This document shows positions 9,021 through 17,682 of a stretch of 64,000 nucleotides of DNA, one piece after another. Each line of letters opens with the position of its first letter. Position 1 is the first letter of the stretch. The stretch comes from ZC4RG30 sp049841155 (GTDB lineage Bacteria > Pseudomonadota > Gammaproteobacteria > Steroidobacterales > Steroidobacteraceae). The DNA lies in contig JASGHI010000004.1 of assembly GCA_049841155.1 (NCBI GenBank), positions 682,001 to 746,000 of the forward strand, in the 5' to 3' direction. The notes beneath the pieces were generated by a model. It ran no database searches, was not told the DNA's origin, and saw only the letters and a program-made list of their open reading frames with translations. Position numbers and translations under genes: made by a program.

Positions 9021-10150
9021 GGCGGACCCCCGGAAAGGATGGCGACCCGGCAGGTGATGCAGGTCCCCGCGCCCGGCGCGGAGGTCACGCCCAGGTCCCC
9101 GCCGAGCAACGCAGCCCGGTGCAGCATGATCTGCAGACCCAGGCCCGCCGAGGAGCGGCGCGCAGGGTTGATTCCGTCGCCGTCGTCGGCGACCACCAGG
9201 GTGATCGCCGGCCCGCCGGCGAGCGATATGTCGATGCATTGGGCGTGGGAGTGGCGCACCGCATTGCGCACCGCTTCCTGGGCAATGCAGAAAAGATGCG
9301 AGGCTGCAGTCTGGTCCGGCATCCGCGGATCGCCATCCAGCCGGAAATGGCAGGTGATGCCGCTCTCCTGCATGGTGTTCGCCGCCAGTGATTCGAGTGC
9401 GCCGACCAGGCGCTGCGGATCGATCATCGGCAGCAGATGACGCTGTGCGATGCTGCGCGTCTGCGCCACCGCCTTCTCCAGCAGGTGCACGACCGACTGG
9501 GCCTTTTCCGCGCAGTCCGGTTCGCCGCGCGCGGCCAGCCGGTCATGCAGCAGCTTTGCCGCAAAGCCCGTGGCGGTGAGGTGCTGGCACAGCCCGTCAT
9601 GCAGCTCGTGGCTGATGGCATTGCGCTCGCGCAGCGTGACGTCGATCAGCCGGCGTTCGAGGCGCTTGCGCACGGCGATTTCCTCTTCCAGGGCGCGCGT
9701 CCGGTCGTGCACCCGCTCTTCGAGCCTGCGGGTCAGCAGGACGAGGCCGCGCAGCGTTGCGGCCACGATGAGGAACACGCTGAGGATGACGAGGGTGTTC
9801 CACCAGACGATGGGATGCTGGGTCTGCGGAGCATCCGTCGCGGCGTTGGCGGTCCACCAGACGATGACGCAGGCCACGGCCGTGAAGGTTGCCGCCGGCA
9901 TGCCCAGCCACACCACCGCGAGCGCTACCGGAGCAACGTAGAAGACCAGCATCGACATGAACGAACCGGTGACGTAGTCCACGACGCCGAGCAGCAGCAC
10001 CACCAGTGCGACAGTCGACCAGGCGCGGACCCGGGACAGGCGCGGGGCGACGGCGCGGCGTGCAAGCCATGTCATGAGCCAGGCCGTCCGGCCGGCATGC
10101 GGCTGGTGGCGCGGGCTGCCTTCGATCGGAACGTTGACGAGTCTTTGCAT
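9017..10150 (-). CDS. NarX/DegS-type sensor histidine kinase
   Basis: A 377-residue membrane kinase. Residues ~42-135 form an integral membrane sensor of about four or five hydrophobic segments with no large periplasmic loop. A coiled coil (ERVHDRTRALEEEIAVRKRL) leads to the HisKA_3 box ERNAISHELHDGLCQHL, with His-184 as the likely phosphorylated residue. The ATPase domain carries VVADDGDGI and GLGLQIMLHRA. A strong GGGAGGACC precedes the ATG. The membrane-embedded sensor suggests the signal is a membrane or lipid-phase state, which is speculative. Confidence 0.92.
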   Translation of the reverse strand: MQRLVNVPIEGSPRHQPHAGRTAWLMTWLARRAVAPRLSRVRAWSTVALVVLLLGVVDYVTGSFMSMLVFYVAPVALAVVWLGMPAATFTAVACVIVWWTANAATDAPQTQHPIVWWNTLVILSVFLIVAATLRGLVLLTRRLEERVHDRTRALEEEIAVRKRLERRLIDVTLRERNAISHELHDGLCQHLTATGFAAKLLHDRLAARGEPDCAEKAQSVVHLLEKAVAQTRSIAQRHLLPMIDPQRLVGALESLAANTMQESGITCHFRLDGDPRMPDQTAASHLFCIAQEAVRNAVRHSHAQCIDISLAGGPAITLVVADDGDGINPARRSSAGLGLQIMLHRAALLGGDLGVTSAPGAGTCITCRVAILSGGPP

Positions 10151-10162
10151 GTGGTCCTCCCG

Positions 10163-10741
10163 TCAGACTGCGCGCAGCGCTTCGCAGCGCCAGATGCCGG
10201 CTTCGTTGCGGGTCGCCAGGCAATCGATGGGCTGCGCGAGCTGATGAAGGCAGGACCAGGTCTGGGCGCTGCGCCGGCCGTCGAACATGGAGGCGATCAG
10301 GATGCCGCCGCTGCGCAGATGGGGCAGATAGCGGCGCAGCAGCGCGGTGCAATCGCGGGAGTAGTAGAGGGATTCGGCGAACACCAGGACATCGAAGCTG
10401 CGCGGCGGCTCGAAGCTGTCCATGTCGGCGGTGTGGTATTCCACCCCGGGGCCCGCGTGCAAGCGTGCCGATGCAATGGCCAGATCCGAGACGTCGATGC
10501 CGAACCAGCTGCGATAGTCCTGCCTCGACAGGCGCCGTTGCAGCAGGGCTTCACCGCAACCGACCTCCAGCACATCCGCCGCGGGCGCATGCCGGCGCAG
10601 CAGGGTCACCGTGGCATCGAAACGCGGATCCTCCACCGGAGCGTGCAGGCAATCCCAGCGGCCGGAGGCGTACTGGTGATTCCAGAGCGCCTGCCGGTCC
10701 CGCAGGAGTTTGCGTTTGAACCAGGAGGTGATCCTTTGCAT
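10163..10741 (-). CDS. class I SAM-dependent methyltransferase, NodS-like
   Basis: A 192-residue methyltransferase. The SAM-binding motif I is VLEVGCGEALL, the acidic end of strand 2 is FGIDVSDLAI, and DVLVFAESLYYS follows in the motif IV position. The overall pattern resembles NodS/TehB-type N- or O-methyltransferases that act on small sugars or amines. It lies 12 bp upstream of the sensor-kinase gene on the same strand and 40 bp from the divergent DUF6165 gene. In this glycan-rich neighbourhood, methylation of a sugar or lipid-linked saccharide is plausible but unproven. Confidence 0.83.
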   Translation of the reverse strand: MQRITSWFKRKLLRDRQALWNHQYASGRWDCLHAPVEDPRFDATVTLLRRHAPAADVLEVGCGEALLQRRLSRQDYRSWFGIDVSDLAIASARLHAGPGVEYHTADMDSFEPPRSFDVLVFAESLYYSRDCTALLRRYLPHLRSGGILIASMFDGRRSAQTWSCLHQLAQPIDCLATRNEAGIWRCEALRAV

Positions 10742-10781
10742 AATTCCTGCACAATTTTAGCCTATCCGGTGGTCTGCAATC

Positions 10782-11183
10782 ATGTCCGAAATCCTGACCC
10801 CCGTTTCCTTCGGCGAACTGCTGGACAAGATCGCGATTCTGCAGATCAAGTCCGAGCGGATGGGCGATCCGGCCAAGCTGGCCAATGTGCGCAACGAGCT
10901 GTCGGCGCTGGAGAAGACCTGGAAGGCGCACCCGGCCGCCGGCAGCGACGTGGCGAAGCTGCGCGCCGAACTGAAGGCCGTCAACGAGCGCCTGTGGGAC
11001 ATCGAGGACGACATCCGCCTGAAGGAAAAGGCGCAGGAATTCGACGCCGAGTTCATCCGCCTGGCGCGCAGCGTCTACTTCGAGAACGACGAGCGCGCGC
11101 GGATCAAGAAGGACATCAACCTGGCACTGGGATCGAGCTACGTCGAAGAGAAGTCGTACCAGGACTACAAGTCCGGCACCTGA
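10782..11183 (+). CDS. DUF6165 family protein
   Basis: A 133-residue soluble, helical, highly charged protein. It opens with PVSFGELLDKIAILQIKSER, the signature I associate with DUF6165, followed by two long amphipathic helices (LRAELKAVNERLWDIEDDIR and onward) and a conserved tail EEKSYQDYKSGT. No catalytic motif is visible. The family often sits among glycosyltransferases, as here, between a methyltransferase and a heptosyltransferase. It may be a scaffold or length-sensing subunit of a glycan assembly complex, but its function is unknown. Confidence 0.75.
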   Translation: MSEILTPVSFGELLDKIAILQIKSERMGDPAKLANVRNELSALEKTWKAHPAAGSDVAKLRAELKAVNERLWDIEDDIRLKEKAQEFDAEFIRLARSVYFENDERARIKKDINLALGSSYVEEKSYQDYKSGT

Positions 11184-11189
11184 TCCGGG

Positions 11190-12281
11190 TCATGGCCCGT
11201 GATCATGCGTGTACCGCTCGAATGCCGCGATGGCATCGTCGACCCCGATCAGTTCCATTACCCCGTCGTATTCGATCTTGGTTCCCCATTTGAGCGCGGC
11301 GGCCGGCTTGCCCAGGTACTTGCGTGCGGCGGAGTCGTACTTGTCCACGCAATAGCGCAGGTCCGAATACGGCCCGCTGCGGCGCGGATTGCTGGCCGCA
11401 TGCAGGCCCAGCACCTTGGTGCCCATCGCATTGGCAATGTGCATGGGGCCGGAGTCGGGGGTCACCAGCAGGCTGGCGCGCTTGAGCAAGGCGGGAAGCT
11501 GCTTGAGCGTGTCCCTGCCCACCAGGTCGAGCGCGGGATGTTTCATCTCCGCGAGGATGGTGTCGGCGGTCGTGCGCTCCAGTTCACTGCGCCCGCCGCA
11601 CAGCACGACGCGCCAGCCCTTCGAGGCCGCGTGATCGGCCAGCGCCGCGTGGCGCTGGGGGAGCCAGTTGCGGCGCGCATGGCTCGAGCAAGGCGAGATC
11701 ATCAGTACGGGGGTGCTGTCGTCGGGCCACTGCCCATGGGCCCATTCGAAGGCTGAATCCGGCACCGGCAGGTTCCAGACCACGTCGGTCTGCTTCAGCC
11801 CCAGCGGTTCGCTGAAGCTGCCGATGGCGTCCAGCACATGGATGCCGGGGCGGTCCGGAATGCGTTCGTTGACGAACAGTCCGTGCAACTCCTTGGACCG
11901 CGACCGGTCGTAGCCGATCCGCCGCCGCGCCGGCACGAACGCCGACAGCAGGTTGGCGCGCAGGGCCACCTGCATCTGCAGCAGCGCGTCAAAGCCTCCG
12001 GCCGGCAGTTCGTCGCGCAGCGCACGCATGCCGGCAAGCCCTGTCTTCTTGTCGTAGACGTGAAACCGCACGCCGGGCAGGCCGTCGAGCAGTCTGTGCC
12101 CGGCCTTGTCGATGATCCAGTGCAGCTGGACGGCCGGCCAGGCCGAGCGCAGGGTATGCACCAGAGGCAGGACGTGGGTGACATCGCCGAGGGCGGACAG
12201 GCGCAGCAGGCACAGGGTGGAAGGGGTTTGCGACAAGAGCCGTCTGATTGCTGCTTTTTCCGCGAGGTTAACAGCCGCCAT
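11190..12281 (-). CDS. family 9 glycosyltransferase, heptosyltransferase I-like
   Basis: A 363-residue GT-B fold enzyme of the heptosyltransferase family, which adds heptose from ADP-heptose to Kdo-lipid A or the inner LPS core. Seen are LCLLRLSALGDVTHVLPLV at the N-terminus, ISPCSSHARRNWL in the middle and the sugar-nucleotide motif TPDSGPMHIANAMGTKVLGL near the C-terminus. ATG 12281 was chosen because an AAAGGCGGC lies just upstream and homologues start close to this point; in-frame ATGs at 12305/12308 are possible. It converges with DUF6165 (6 bp gap) and diverges from the RND adaptor (64 bp gap). Confidence 0.87.
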   Translation of the reverse strand: MAAVNLAEKAAIRRLLSQTPSTLCLLRLSALGDVTHVLPLVHTLRSAWPAVQLHWIIDKAGHRLLDGLPGVRFHVYDKKTGLAGMRALRDELPAGGFDALLQMQVALRANLLSAFVPARRRIGYDRSRSKELHGLFVNERIPDRPGIHVLDAIGSFSEPLGLKQTDVVWNLPVPDSAFEWAHGQWPDDSTPVLMISPCSSHARRNWLPQRHAALADHAASKGWRVVLCGGRSELERTTADTILAEMKHPALDLVGRDTLKQLPALLKRASLLVTPDSGPMHIANAMGTKVLGLHAASNPRRSGPYSDLRYCVDKYDSAARKYLGKPAAALKWGTKIEYDGVMELIGVDDAIAAFERYTHDHGP

Positions 12282-12345
12282 GCCGCCTTTGCCAGTTTCC
12301 GGCATCATCTGCGCGTGGGAACATTTGCCTACGGCACATTGTCCG

Positions 12346-13584
12346 ATGAACCGAATGACAACCAATAACATCAGCGCCGGAAAATCCGGCCGCCTGCCGC
12401 TTCTGTCCTTCATGCTGTTCACCTGTCTCGCGGTCGCTGCCTGCGGCCGCCAGCAGGCGGCAGGGGCCCGCGGCGGTCCCGGGGCTGCTGCAGGCAAGCC
12501 CGAGGTGGGCTATGTGGAGCTGCACGGCGAGTCGGTGCCGCTGCTGCTGGAACTGCCCGGCCGCACCACCGCCTACGAGACCTCCGAAGTGCGTCCCCAG
12601 GTTTCCGGCATCCTCAAGGAGCGCCTGTTCACCGAAGGTGCGACGGTGAAGGCAGGCGATGTGCTCTACCGCATCGATCCGCGCGTGTACGAGGCGGCGC
12701 TGGAGCAGGCGCGCGCCGACCTGAGCAGCACGAAGGCGGCCAGCAACGCGGCCAATGTCCTCGCCGGGCGTTATACGGAGCTGGCCAAGACCGGCGTGAT
12801 CAGCAAGCAGGACCTGCTCAATGCGCAGGCCGCTGCGGAGACTGCCGCGGCCGCCACCCAGCGTGCCACGGCCGGTGTCGAGGCGGCGCGCCTGAACCTG
12901 CAGTTCACTAGCGTCACCGCGCCCATCACCGGCCGCATCGGCCGCTCCTTCGTCACCACCGGCGCGCTGGTCTCCGCAGCCCAGGCCACGCCGCTGGCGA
13001 CGATCCAGCGGCTCGATCCGATCTTCGTCGATATCCAGCAATCGAGCACCGACCTCCTGAGCTTCCGCCGCCAGGTGGCGGGCGGCAATCTCGCCCGCGA
13101 CTCCACCGAAGTGAAGCTGCGGCTGGAGGATGGCAGCCTGTATCCACATGCCGGCGTACTGCAGTTCGCCGAGCCGGTGGTCGACACCAGCACCGGCTCG
13201 GTGACGGTGCGCGCGAGTTTCCCCAATCCCGAAGGCCTGCTGCTGCCCGGCATGTTCGTGCGCGCGCAGTTCTCGCCCGTCAAGGCCAAGGACGCCGTGC
13301 TGGTCCCGCAGCAGGGTGTCAGCCGGGATGCGCGCGGCGGCGCCCAGGTACTGGTGGTGAACGCCGATTCCAAGGCCGAAGTGCGCAATGTGGTCACCGA
13401 CCGCACCGTGGGCGACAACTGGCTGGTGTCCAGCGGCCTTGCGTCCGGTGACCGGGTCATCGTCGAGGGGCTGGGCCGCGTGAAGCCGGGCCAGACCGTG
13501 ATTGCCAAGCCGGTGACGCTGCATGCTGCAGCGGACACTGCGGCCGCGTCCCCTGCCTCTGCCACCTCCGCCGGCACCCGATGA
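12346..13584 (+). CDS. RND efflux periplasmic adaptor lipoprotein (AcrA/MexA type)
   Basis: A 412-residue membrane fusion protein linking an inner-membrane RND pump to an outer-membrane channel. The N-terminus has a signal peptide with a lipobox ending AVAAC, lipidated at Cys-33. The family order follows: a lipoyl half (SGILKERLFTEGATVKAGDVLY), a helical hairpin (YEAALEQARADLSS and onward), the second lipoyl half (VTAPITGRIGRS) and a beta-barrel with the VRASFPNPEGLLLPGMFVRA motif. Its stop overlaps the pump start (ATGA). No TolC-like gene follows, so an unlinked outer-membrane channel is probably used. The regulator is not adjacent. Confidence 0.93.
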   Translation: MNRMTTNNISAGKSGRLPLLSFMLFTCLAVAACGRQQAAGARGGPGAAAGKPEVGYVELHGESVPLLLELPGRTTAYETSEVRPQVSGILKERLFTEGATVKAGDVLYRIDPRVYEAALEQARADLSSTKAASNAANVLAGRYTELAKTGVISKQDLLNAQAAAETAAAATQRATAGVEAARLNLQFTSVTAPITGRIGRSFVTTGALVSAAQATPLATIQRLDPIFVDIQQSSTDLLSFRRQVAGGNLARDSTEVKLRLEDGSLYPHAGVLQFAEPVVDTSTGSVTVRASFPNPEGLLLPGMFVRAQFSPVKAKDAVLVPQQGVSRDARGGAQVLVVNADSKAEVRNVVTDRTVGDNWLVSSGLASGDRVIVEGLGRVKPGQTVIAKPVTLHAAADTAAASPASATSAGTR

Positions 13585-16500
13585 TCTCGCGGACTTTCAT
13601 CGATCGCCCGGTCCTCGCCTGGGTGATCTCCATCCTGATCATGCTCGCCGGCGTCGGCGGCATTGCGCGGCTGCCGGTGGAGCAATACCCGGACATCGCC
13701 CCGCCGTCGGTGAACATCCGCGCCAACTATCCCGGCGCCTCGGCCGAAACCTTGCAGACCAGCGTCACCCAGGTGCTGGAGCAGCAGCTCACCGGCATCG
13801 ACGGCCTGATCTACTTCTCCTCCAATTCCAGCAGCTCCGGCGCTTCGGGCATCACCGTCACCTTCGATCGCAGCACCGACCCCGACATTGCGCAGGTGCA
13901 GGTGCAGAACAAGGTGCAGCAGGCGCTGCCGCGGCTGCCGCAGGCCGTGCAGCAGCAGGGCCTGGTGGTGACCAAGTCCAACCCGGACTTCCTGATGGTG
14001 CTGTCGGTGTACGACGTTACCGGTGCTTCGAGCACCGCCGACGTCGGCGACTACATGGTCTCGAACATGCAGGATGCCATCGGCCGCCTCGAGGGCGTTG
14101 GTGACCTGAATGTCTTCGGTTCCCAGTACGCCATGCGCATCTGGCTCAACCCGGCGAAGCTGGTGAGCTACCAGCTGATGCCGCGCGACGTGATCGCCGC
14201 GATCCAGGCGCAGAACACCCAGGTGGCCGCGGGCCAGATCGGCGCGTTGCCGGCTTCCGGCGAGCAGATGCTCAATGCCACGGTGACGGCGCGCTCGCGC
14301 CTGACCAATGCCGACCAGTTCCGCCGCATCATCGTCAAGACGCAGGCCGATGGCTCCATCGTGCGCCTGGGCGACGTGGCGCGCGTGGAGCTGGGCAGCG
14401 AGAACTACAACTTCATCTCGCGGCTCAATGGGCATCCTGCGGCGGGCATGGCGGTGCAGCTGGCACCCGGCGCCGACGCGCTGGCCACCTCCGAGCGGGT
14501 GCGGACGGAGGTGGAAAAACTCGCGCGCGACTTCCCGCCCGGCTACCGCTACGCCTTCCCGCAGGACAGCACCGACTTCATCAAGCTGTCGATCGAGGAG
14601 GTCGTCAAGACGCTGCTCGAGGCCATCCTGCTGGTAGTCATCGTGATGTTCGTGTTCCTGCAGACCTGGCGCGCCACGCTGATCCCGGCGATCGCGGTGC
14701 CGGTGGTGCTGCTGGGCACCTTCGGCGTGCTGGCCGTGGCCGGCTTCTCGATCAACACGCTGACGCTGTTCGCCATGGTGCTGGCCATTGGCCTTTTGGT
14801 CGACGATGCCATCGTCGTCGTGGAGGCCGTGGAGCGCGTGATGCGCGAGAACCCGGGCATGAGCGCGCGTGAGGCCACCATCCGCGCCATGAGCGAGATC
14901 CAGACCGCGCTGATAGCCATTGCGCTGGTGCTGTCGGCGGTGTTCCTGCCGATGGCCTTTTTCGGAGGCTCCGTCGGCCAGATCTACCGCCAGTTCTCCG
15001 TCACCATGGTGGCCGCGATGGTGCTGTCCGTGGTCGTTGCACTGGTGCTGACGCCGGCGCTGACGTCCATGCTGCTGCAGCCGCATGGCAGTGTGCAGCG
15101 GGGGCGCACGACGGCGGCGCTGCACCGCGCCGGGGACCGCTTCTCGGCGGGCTTCGAGCGGTTGACGGTGCGGTATCGCGAGGCGGTGAGCTGGGTGCTG
15201 GGCCACCGCGCCGCGACGCTGGCCGTGTACGCCGTGCTGGTGGGCGCCATGGTGCTGCTGTTCGTGCTGCTGCCGACCAGCTTCCTGCCCAACGAGGATC
15301 AGGGCCGCGCGCAGCTGCAGCTCACGCTGCCGGCCGGTGCGACGCTGCCGCGCACCATGGAAGCCCTGAAAGTGGTCGAAGACTATTTCATGACCGAGGA
15401 GGCCAAGGATGTGCCCATCGTGTTCGGCATCGTCGGCGCGAACCAGGCGGGCTCCGGCCAGAATACCGGGCGCGGCTTCATTTCGCTGGCACCCTGGGAC
15501 CAGCGTACCGGCGAGGCGCACAGCGCCACGGGCATCACCCGGCGCTCCACGGCCGAGCTCGGCAAGCGCCTGCGCGATGCCGAGTTCTTCGCGCTGAACC
15601 CGGCGCCGGTGCGTGGTCTGGGCCAGGCCGGCGGATTCACGATGGAATTGCTGAATACCGGCGGGCTGAGCCGGGACGAGTTCCACGCCGCACTCGACCA
15701 GCTGCTGACGGCCGCGCGCGCCGACCCGGTGCTGGCCGCGATACGCACCAATACGCTGGACGACAACCCGACGCTCGATGTGTCGATCGACGAGGAGAAG
15801 GTCGGCGCCCTGGGCCTGTCACAGACCGATGTCGATGCCACGCTCACTTCTGCCTGGGGCGGAAACTACGTGAACGACTTCATCGACCGCGGCCGCGTCA
15901 AGCGCGTCTACGTGCAGGGCGATGCGCCCTACCGCAGCCGGCCGGAAGACCTTGCGGCGTGGTATGTGCGCACGGCCGGCGGCTCGATGGCGCCGTTCTC
16001 CTCCTTTGCCTCGACCAGCTGGAAGCGCACCCCCACCGCACTGGGCCGCTTCAACGGCTGGAATTCGTACGAGATCCAGGGCAGTGCGGCGCCGGGCCGC
16101 AGCACCGGCGAGGCCATGAAGCGTATCGAGGAGCTCGCCAATGCCATTCCCGGCACCTCCGTCGACTGGAGCGGATTGTCCTTTCAGGAGCGCCAGTCCA
16201 GCGGGCAGGCGCCGCTGCTCTATGCGATCTCGCTGGTCGTGGTGTTCCTGTGCCTGGCCGCGCTGTATGAAAGCTGGTCTATTCCGGTGTCCGTGCTGCT
16301 GGTGATCCCGCTGGGGCTGCTGGGCGCCGTGCTCGCCGTGTGGCTGCGCGGGCTGTACAACGACGTGTACTTCCAGGTCGGGTTGCTGACCACCATGGGT
16401 CTGGCGGCGAAGAACGCCATCCTCATCGTCGAGTATGCCGAACAGGCGGAACGGGCCGGCCGCAGTGTGCGCGATGCGGCGCTGGAGGCCGCAAGGCTGC

Positions 16501-16712
16501 GGCTGCGCCCCATCGTGATGACCTCGCTGGCCTTCATCTTCGGCGTGCTGCCGCTGGCCGTGTCCACCGGTGCCGGCGCGCAGAGCCGCATCGCGATCGG
16601 CACCGCGGTGATCGGCGGCATGATCGCCGGCACCGTGCTCGCGGTGCTGTTCGTGCCGCAGGCCTATGCCTTGGTGCGCAGCGTCCGCCGCAAGGGCCAC
16701 GCTGCGGCCTGA
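13581..16712 (+). CDS. RND multidrug efflux pump (AcrB/MexB type)
   Basis: A 1043-residue proton-driven exporter of full family length. It starts MISRTFIDRPVLAWVISI, the usual first transmembrane helix. Proton-relay residues are present: the aspartate pair in GLLVDDAIVVVEAVE of helix 4 and the lysine in AAKNAILIVEYAEQ of helix 10. The large periplasmic pore and docking domains include ANYPGASAETLQTSVTQVLE. It is the HAE1 type and likely exports hydrophobic or amphiphilic toxic compounds. Co-translated with the adaptor. It ends 2 bp before the convergent purU stop, so the two transcripts must overlap. Confidence 0.95.
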   Translation: MISRTFIDRPVLAWVISILIMLAGVGGIARLPVEQYPDIAPPSVNIRANYPGASAETLQTSVTQVLEQQLTGIDGLIYFSSNSSSSGASGITVTFDRSTDPDIAQVQVQNKVQQALPRLPQAVQQQGLVVTKSNPDFLMVLSVYDVTGASSTADVGDYMVSNMQDAIGRLEGVGDLNVFGSQYAMRIWLNPAKLVSYQLMPRDVIAAIQAQNTQVAAGQIGALPASGEQMLNATVTARSRLTNADQFRRIIVKTQADGSIVRLGDVARVELGSENYNFISRLNGHPAAGMAVQLAPGADALATSERVRTEVEKLARDFPPGYRYAFPQDSTDFIKLSIEEVVKTLLEAILLVVIVMFVFLQTWRATLIPAIAVPVVLLGTFGVLAVAGFSINTLTLFAMVLAIGLLVDDAIVVVEAVERVMRENPGMSAREATIRAMSEIQTALIAIALVLSAVFLPMAFFGGSVGQIYRQFSVTMVAAMVLSVVVALVLTPALTSMLLQPHGSVQRGRTTAALHRAGDRFSAGFERLTVRYREAVSWVLGHRAATLAVYAVLVGAMVLLFVLLPTSFLPNEDQGRAQLQLTLPAGATLPRTMEALKVVEDYFMTEEAKDVPIVFGIVGANQAGSGQNTGRGFISLAPWDQRTGEAHSATGITRRSTAELGKRLRDAEFFALNPAPVRGLGQAGGFTMELLNTGGLSRDEFHAALDQLLTAARADPVLAAIRTNTLDDNPTLDVSIDEEKVGALGLSQTDVDATLTSAWGGNYVNDFIDRGRVKRVYVQGDAPYRSRPEDLAAWYVRTAGGSMAPFSSFASTSWKRTPTALGRFNGWNSYEIQGSAAPGRSTGEAMKRIEELANAIPGTSVDWSGLSFQERQSSGQAPLLYAISLVVVFLCLAALYESWSIPVSVLLVIPLGLLGAVLAVWLRGLYNDVYFQVGLLTTMGLAAKNAILIVEYAEQAERAGRSVRDAALEAARLRLRPIVMTSLAFIFGVLPLAVSTGAGAQSRIAIGTAVIGGMIAGTVLAVLFVPQAYALVRSVRRKGHAAA

Positions 16713-16714
16713 GG

Positions 16715-17578
16715 TCAGGAAGGGAACACCACGGTCTTGTTGCCGTTGGGGAACACCCGGTCCTCGAGGTAGTGGTGCACGGCGCGCGCGAGTACGCGCC
16801 GTTCGATGTCGCGCCCCTTGCGCACCAGATCTTCCGGGCTGTCGGCGTGGGTGATCGGCTCCACGTCCTGGACGATGATCGGCCCTTCGTCCAGATCCAC
16901 GGTCACGAAGTGCGCCGTGGCGCCGATCATCTTGACGCCGCGTTCATGGGCCTGGTGATAGGGGCGGGCGCCCTTGAAGCCGGGCAGGAAGCTGTGGTGG
17001 ATGTTGATGCAGCGCCCCTCCAGGAAGCGGCACATCTGCTCCGACAGGATCTGCATGTAGCGCGCCAGCACCACCAGTTCCACGCCATTGTCCTCGACCA
17101 GCCGGCGGATCTGCGCTTCCTGCTGCGCCTTGCCGTTCCTGTCGATGGGCAGGTGATGGAAGGGGATGTTGCCGATCAGCGGGGTGTTCAGCGCCTCGAG
17201 CGGGTGGTTGGAGACGATGGCCACCACTTCCATGGGCAGCTCGCCGATGCGCAGCCGGTACAGCAGATCGTCCAGGCAATGGTCGAACTTCGACACCAGC
17301 AGCAGCACGCGCTTGCGGTCGCTGCAGGCGCGGATGCGCCAGTGGGCCTCGTCGGAGGCGATGGCCGAGGCGATGCCGGCGCGGATGGCGCCGAGCGCGT
17401 CGCTGGACGGGACGCTGAAGACCACACGCATGAAGAAGGTGTCGCGGGTCAGGTCGTCGAATTGCTGCGATTCGAGGATGTTGGCGCCGTTGTGGAACAG
17501 CAGGCCGGCAACGGCGGCCACCAGGCCGGTGCGATCCCTGCAGGACAGGGTGAGGATGTAGGCGTTTTCCAGTTCCAA
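16715..17578 (-). CDS. purU: formyltetrahydrofolate deformylase
   Basis: A 287-residue enzyme that hydrolyses 10-formyltetrahydrofolate to tetrahydrofolate and formate. This balances one-carbon pools and supplies formate to PurT. The N-terminal ACT domain (YILTLSCRDRTGLVAAVAGL) is followed by the formyltransferase domain, with the catalytic Asn-His-Asp set in INIHHSFLP, GATAHFV and DLDEGPIIVQDV. The C-terminal RGRDIERRVLARAVHHYLED is typical. Full length and intact. It is a single-gene unit whose promoter must lie in the 104 bp before it, beside the terminator of the next gene. Confidence 0.96.
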   Translation of the reverse strand: MELENAYILTLSCRDRTGLVAAVAGLLFHNGANILESQQFDDLTRDTFFMRVVFSVPSSDALGAIRAGIASAIASDEAHWRIRACSDRKRVLLLVSKFDHCLDDLLYRLRIGELPMEVVAIVSNHPLEALNTPLIGNIPFHHLPIDRNGKAQQEAQIRRLVEDNGVELVVLARYMQILSEQMCRFLEGRCINIHHSFLPGFKGARPYHQAHERGVKMIGATAHFVTVDLDEGPIIVQDVEPITHADSPEDLVRKGRDIERRVLARAVHHYLEDRVFPNGNKTVVFPS

Positions 17579-17620
17579 GGTCGTGATGCTCCGCGTTCAG
17601 CGACCCGTATTCTAAAGAAA

Positions 17621-17648
17621 AAGGGCGCATCCTTGCGGATGCGCCCTT
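17621..17648 (-). terminator. Rho-independent terminator of the TonB receptor
   Basis: A perfect 12-bp stem, AAGGGCGCATCC pairing with GGATGCGCCCTT around a 4-base loop. On the minus strand the hairpin is followed by a T-rich run (TTTCTTTA, bases 17612-17620). This fits termination of the minus-strand receptor gene whose stop is at 17683. Confidence 0.88.
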
Positions 17649-17682
17649 GAGGTTCAGGCCGGAACCCGTTTGATGCTATGGA

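Noticed and set aside
12771..15686. 971-codon open frame on the minus strand
   Set aside because: It lies opposite the RND pump and adaptor, which have clear family motifs. Its product is rich in His, Arg and Gln, as expected for the complement of GC-rich coding sequence, and shows no recognisable domain.
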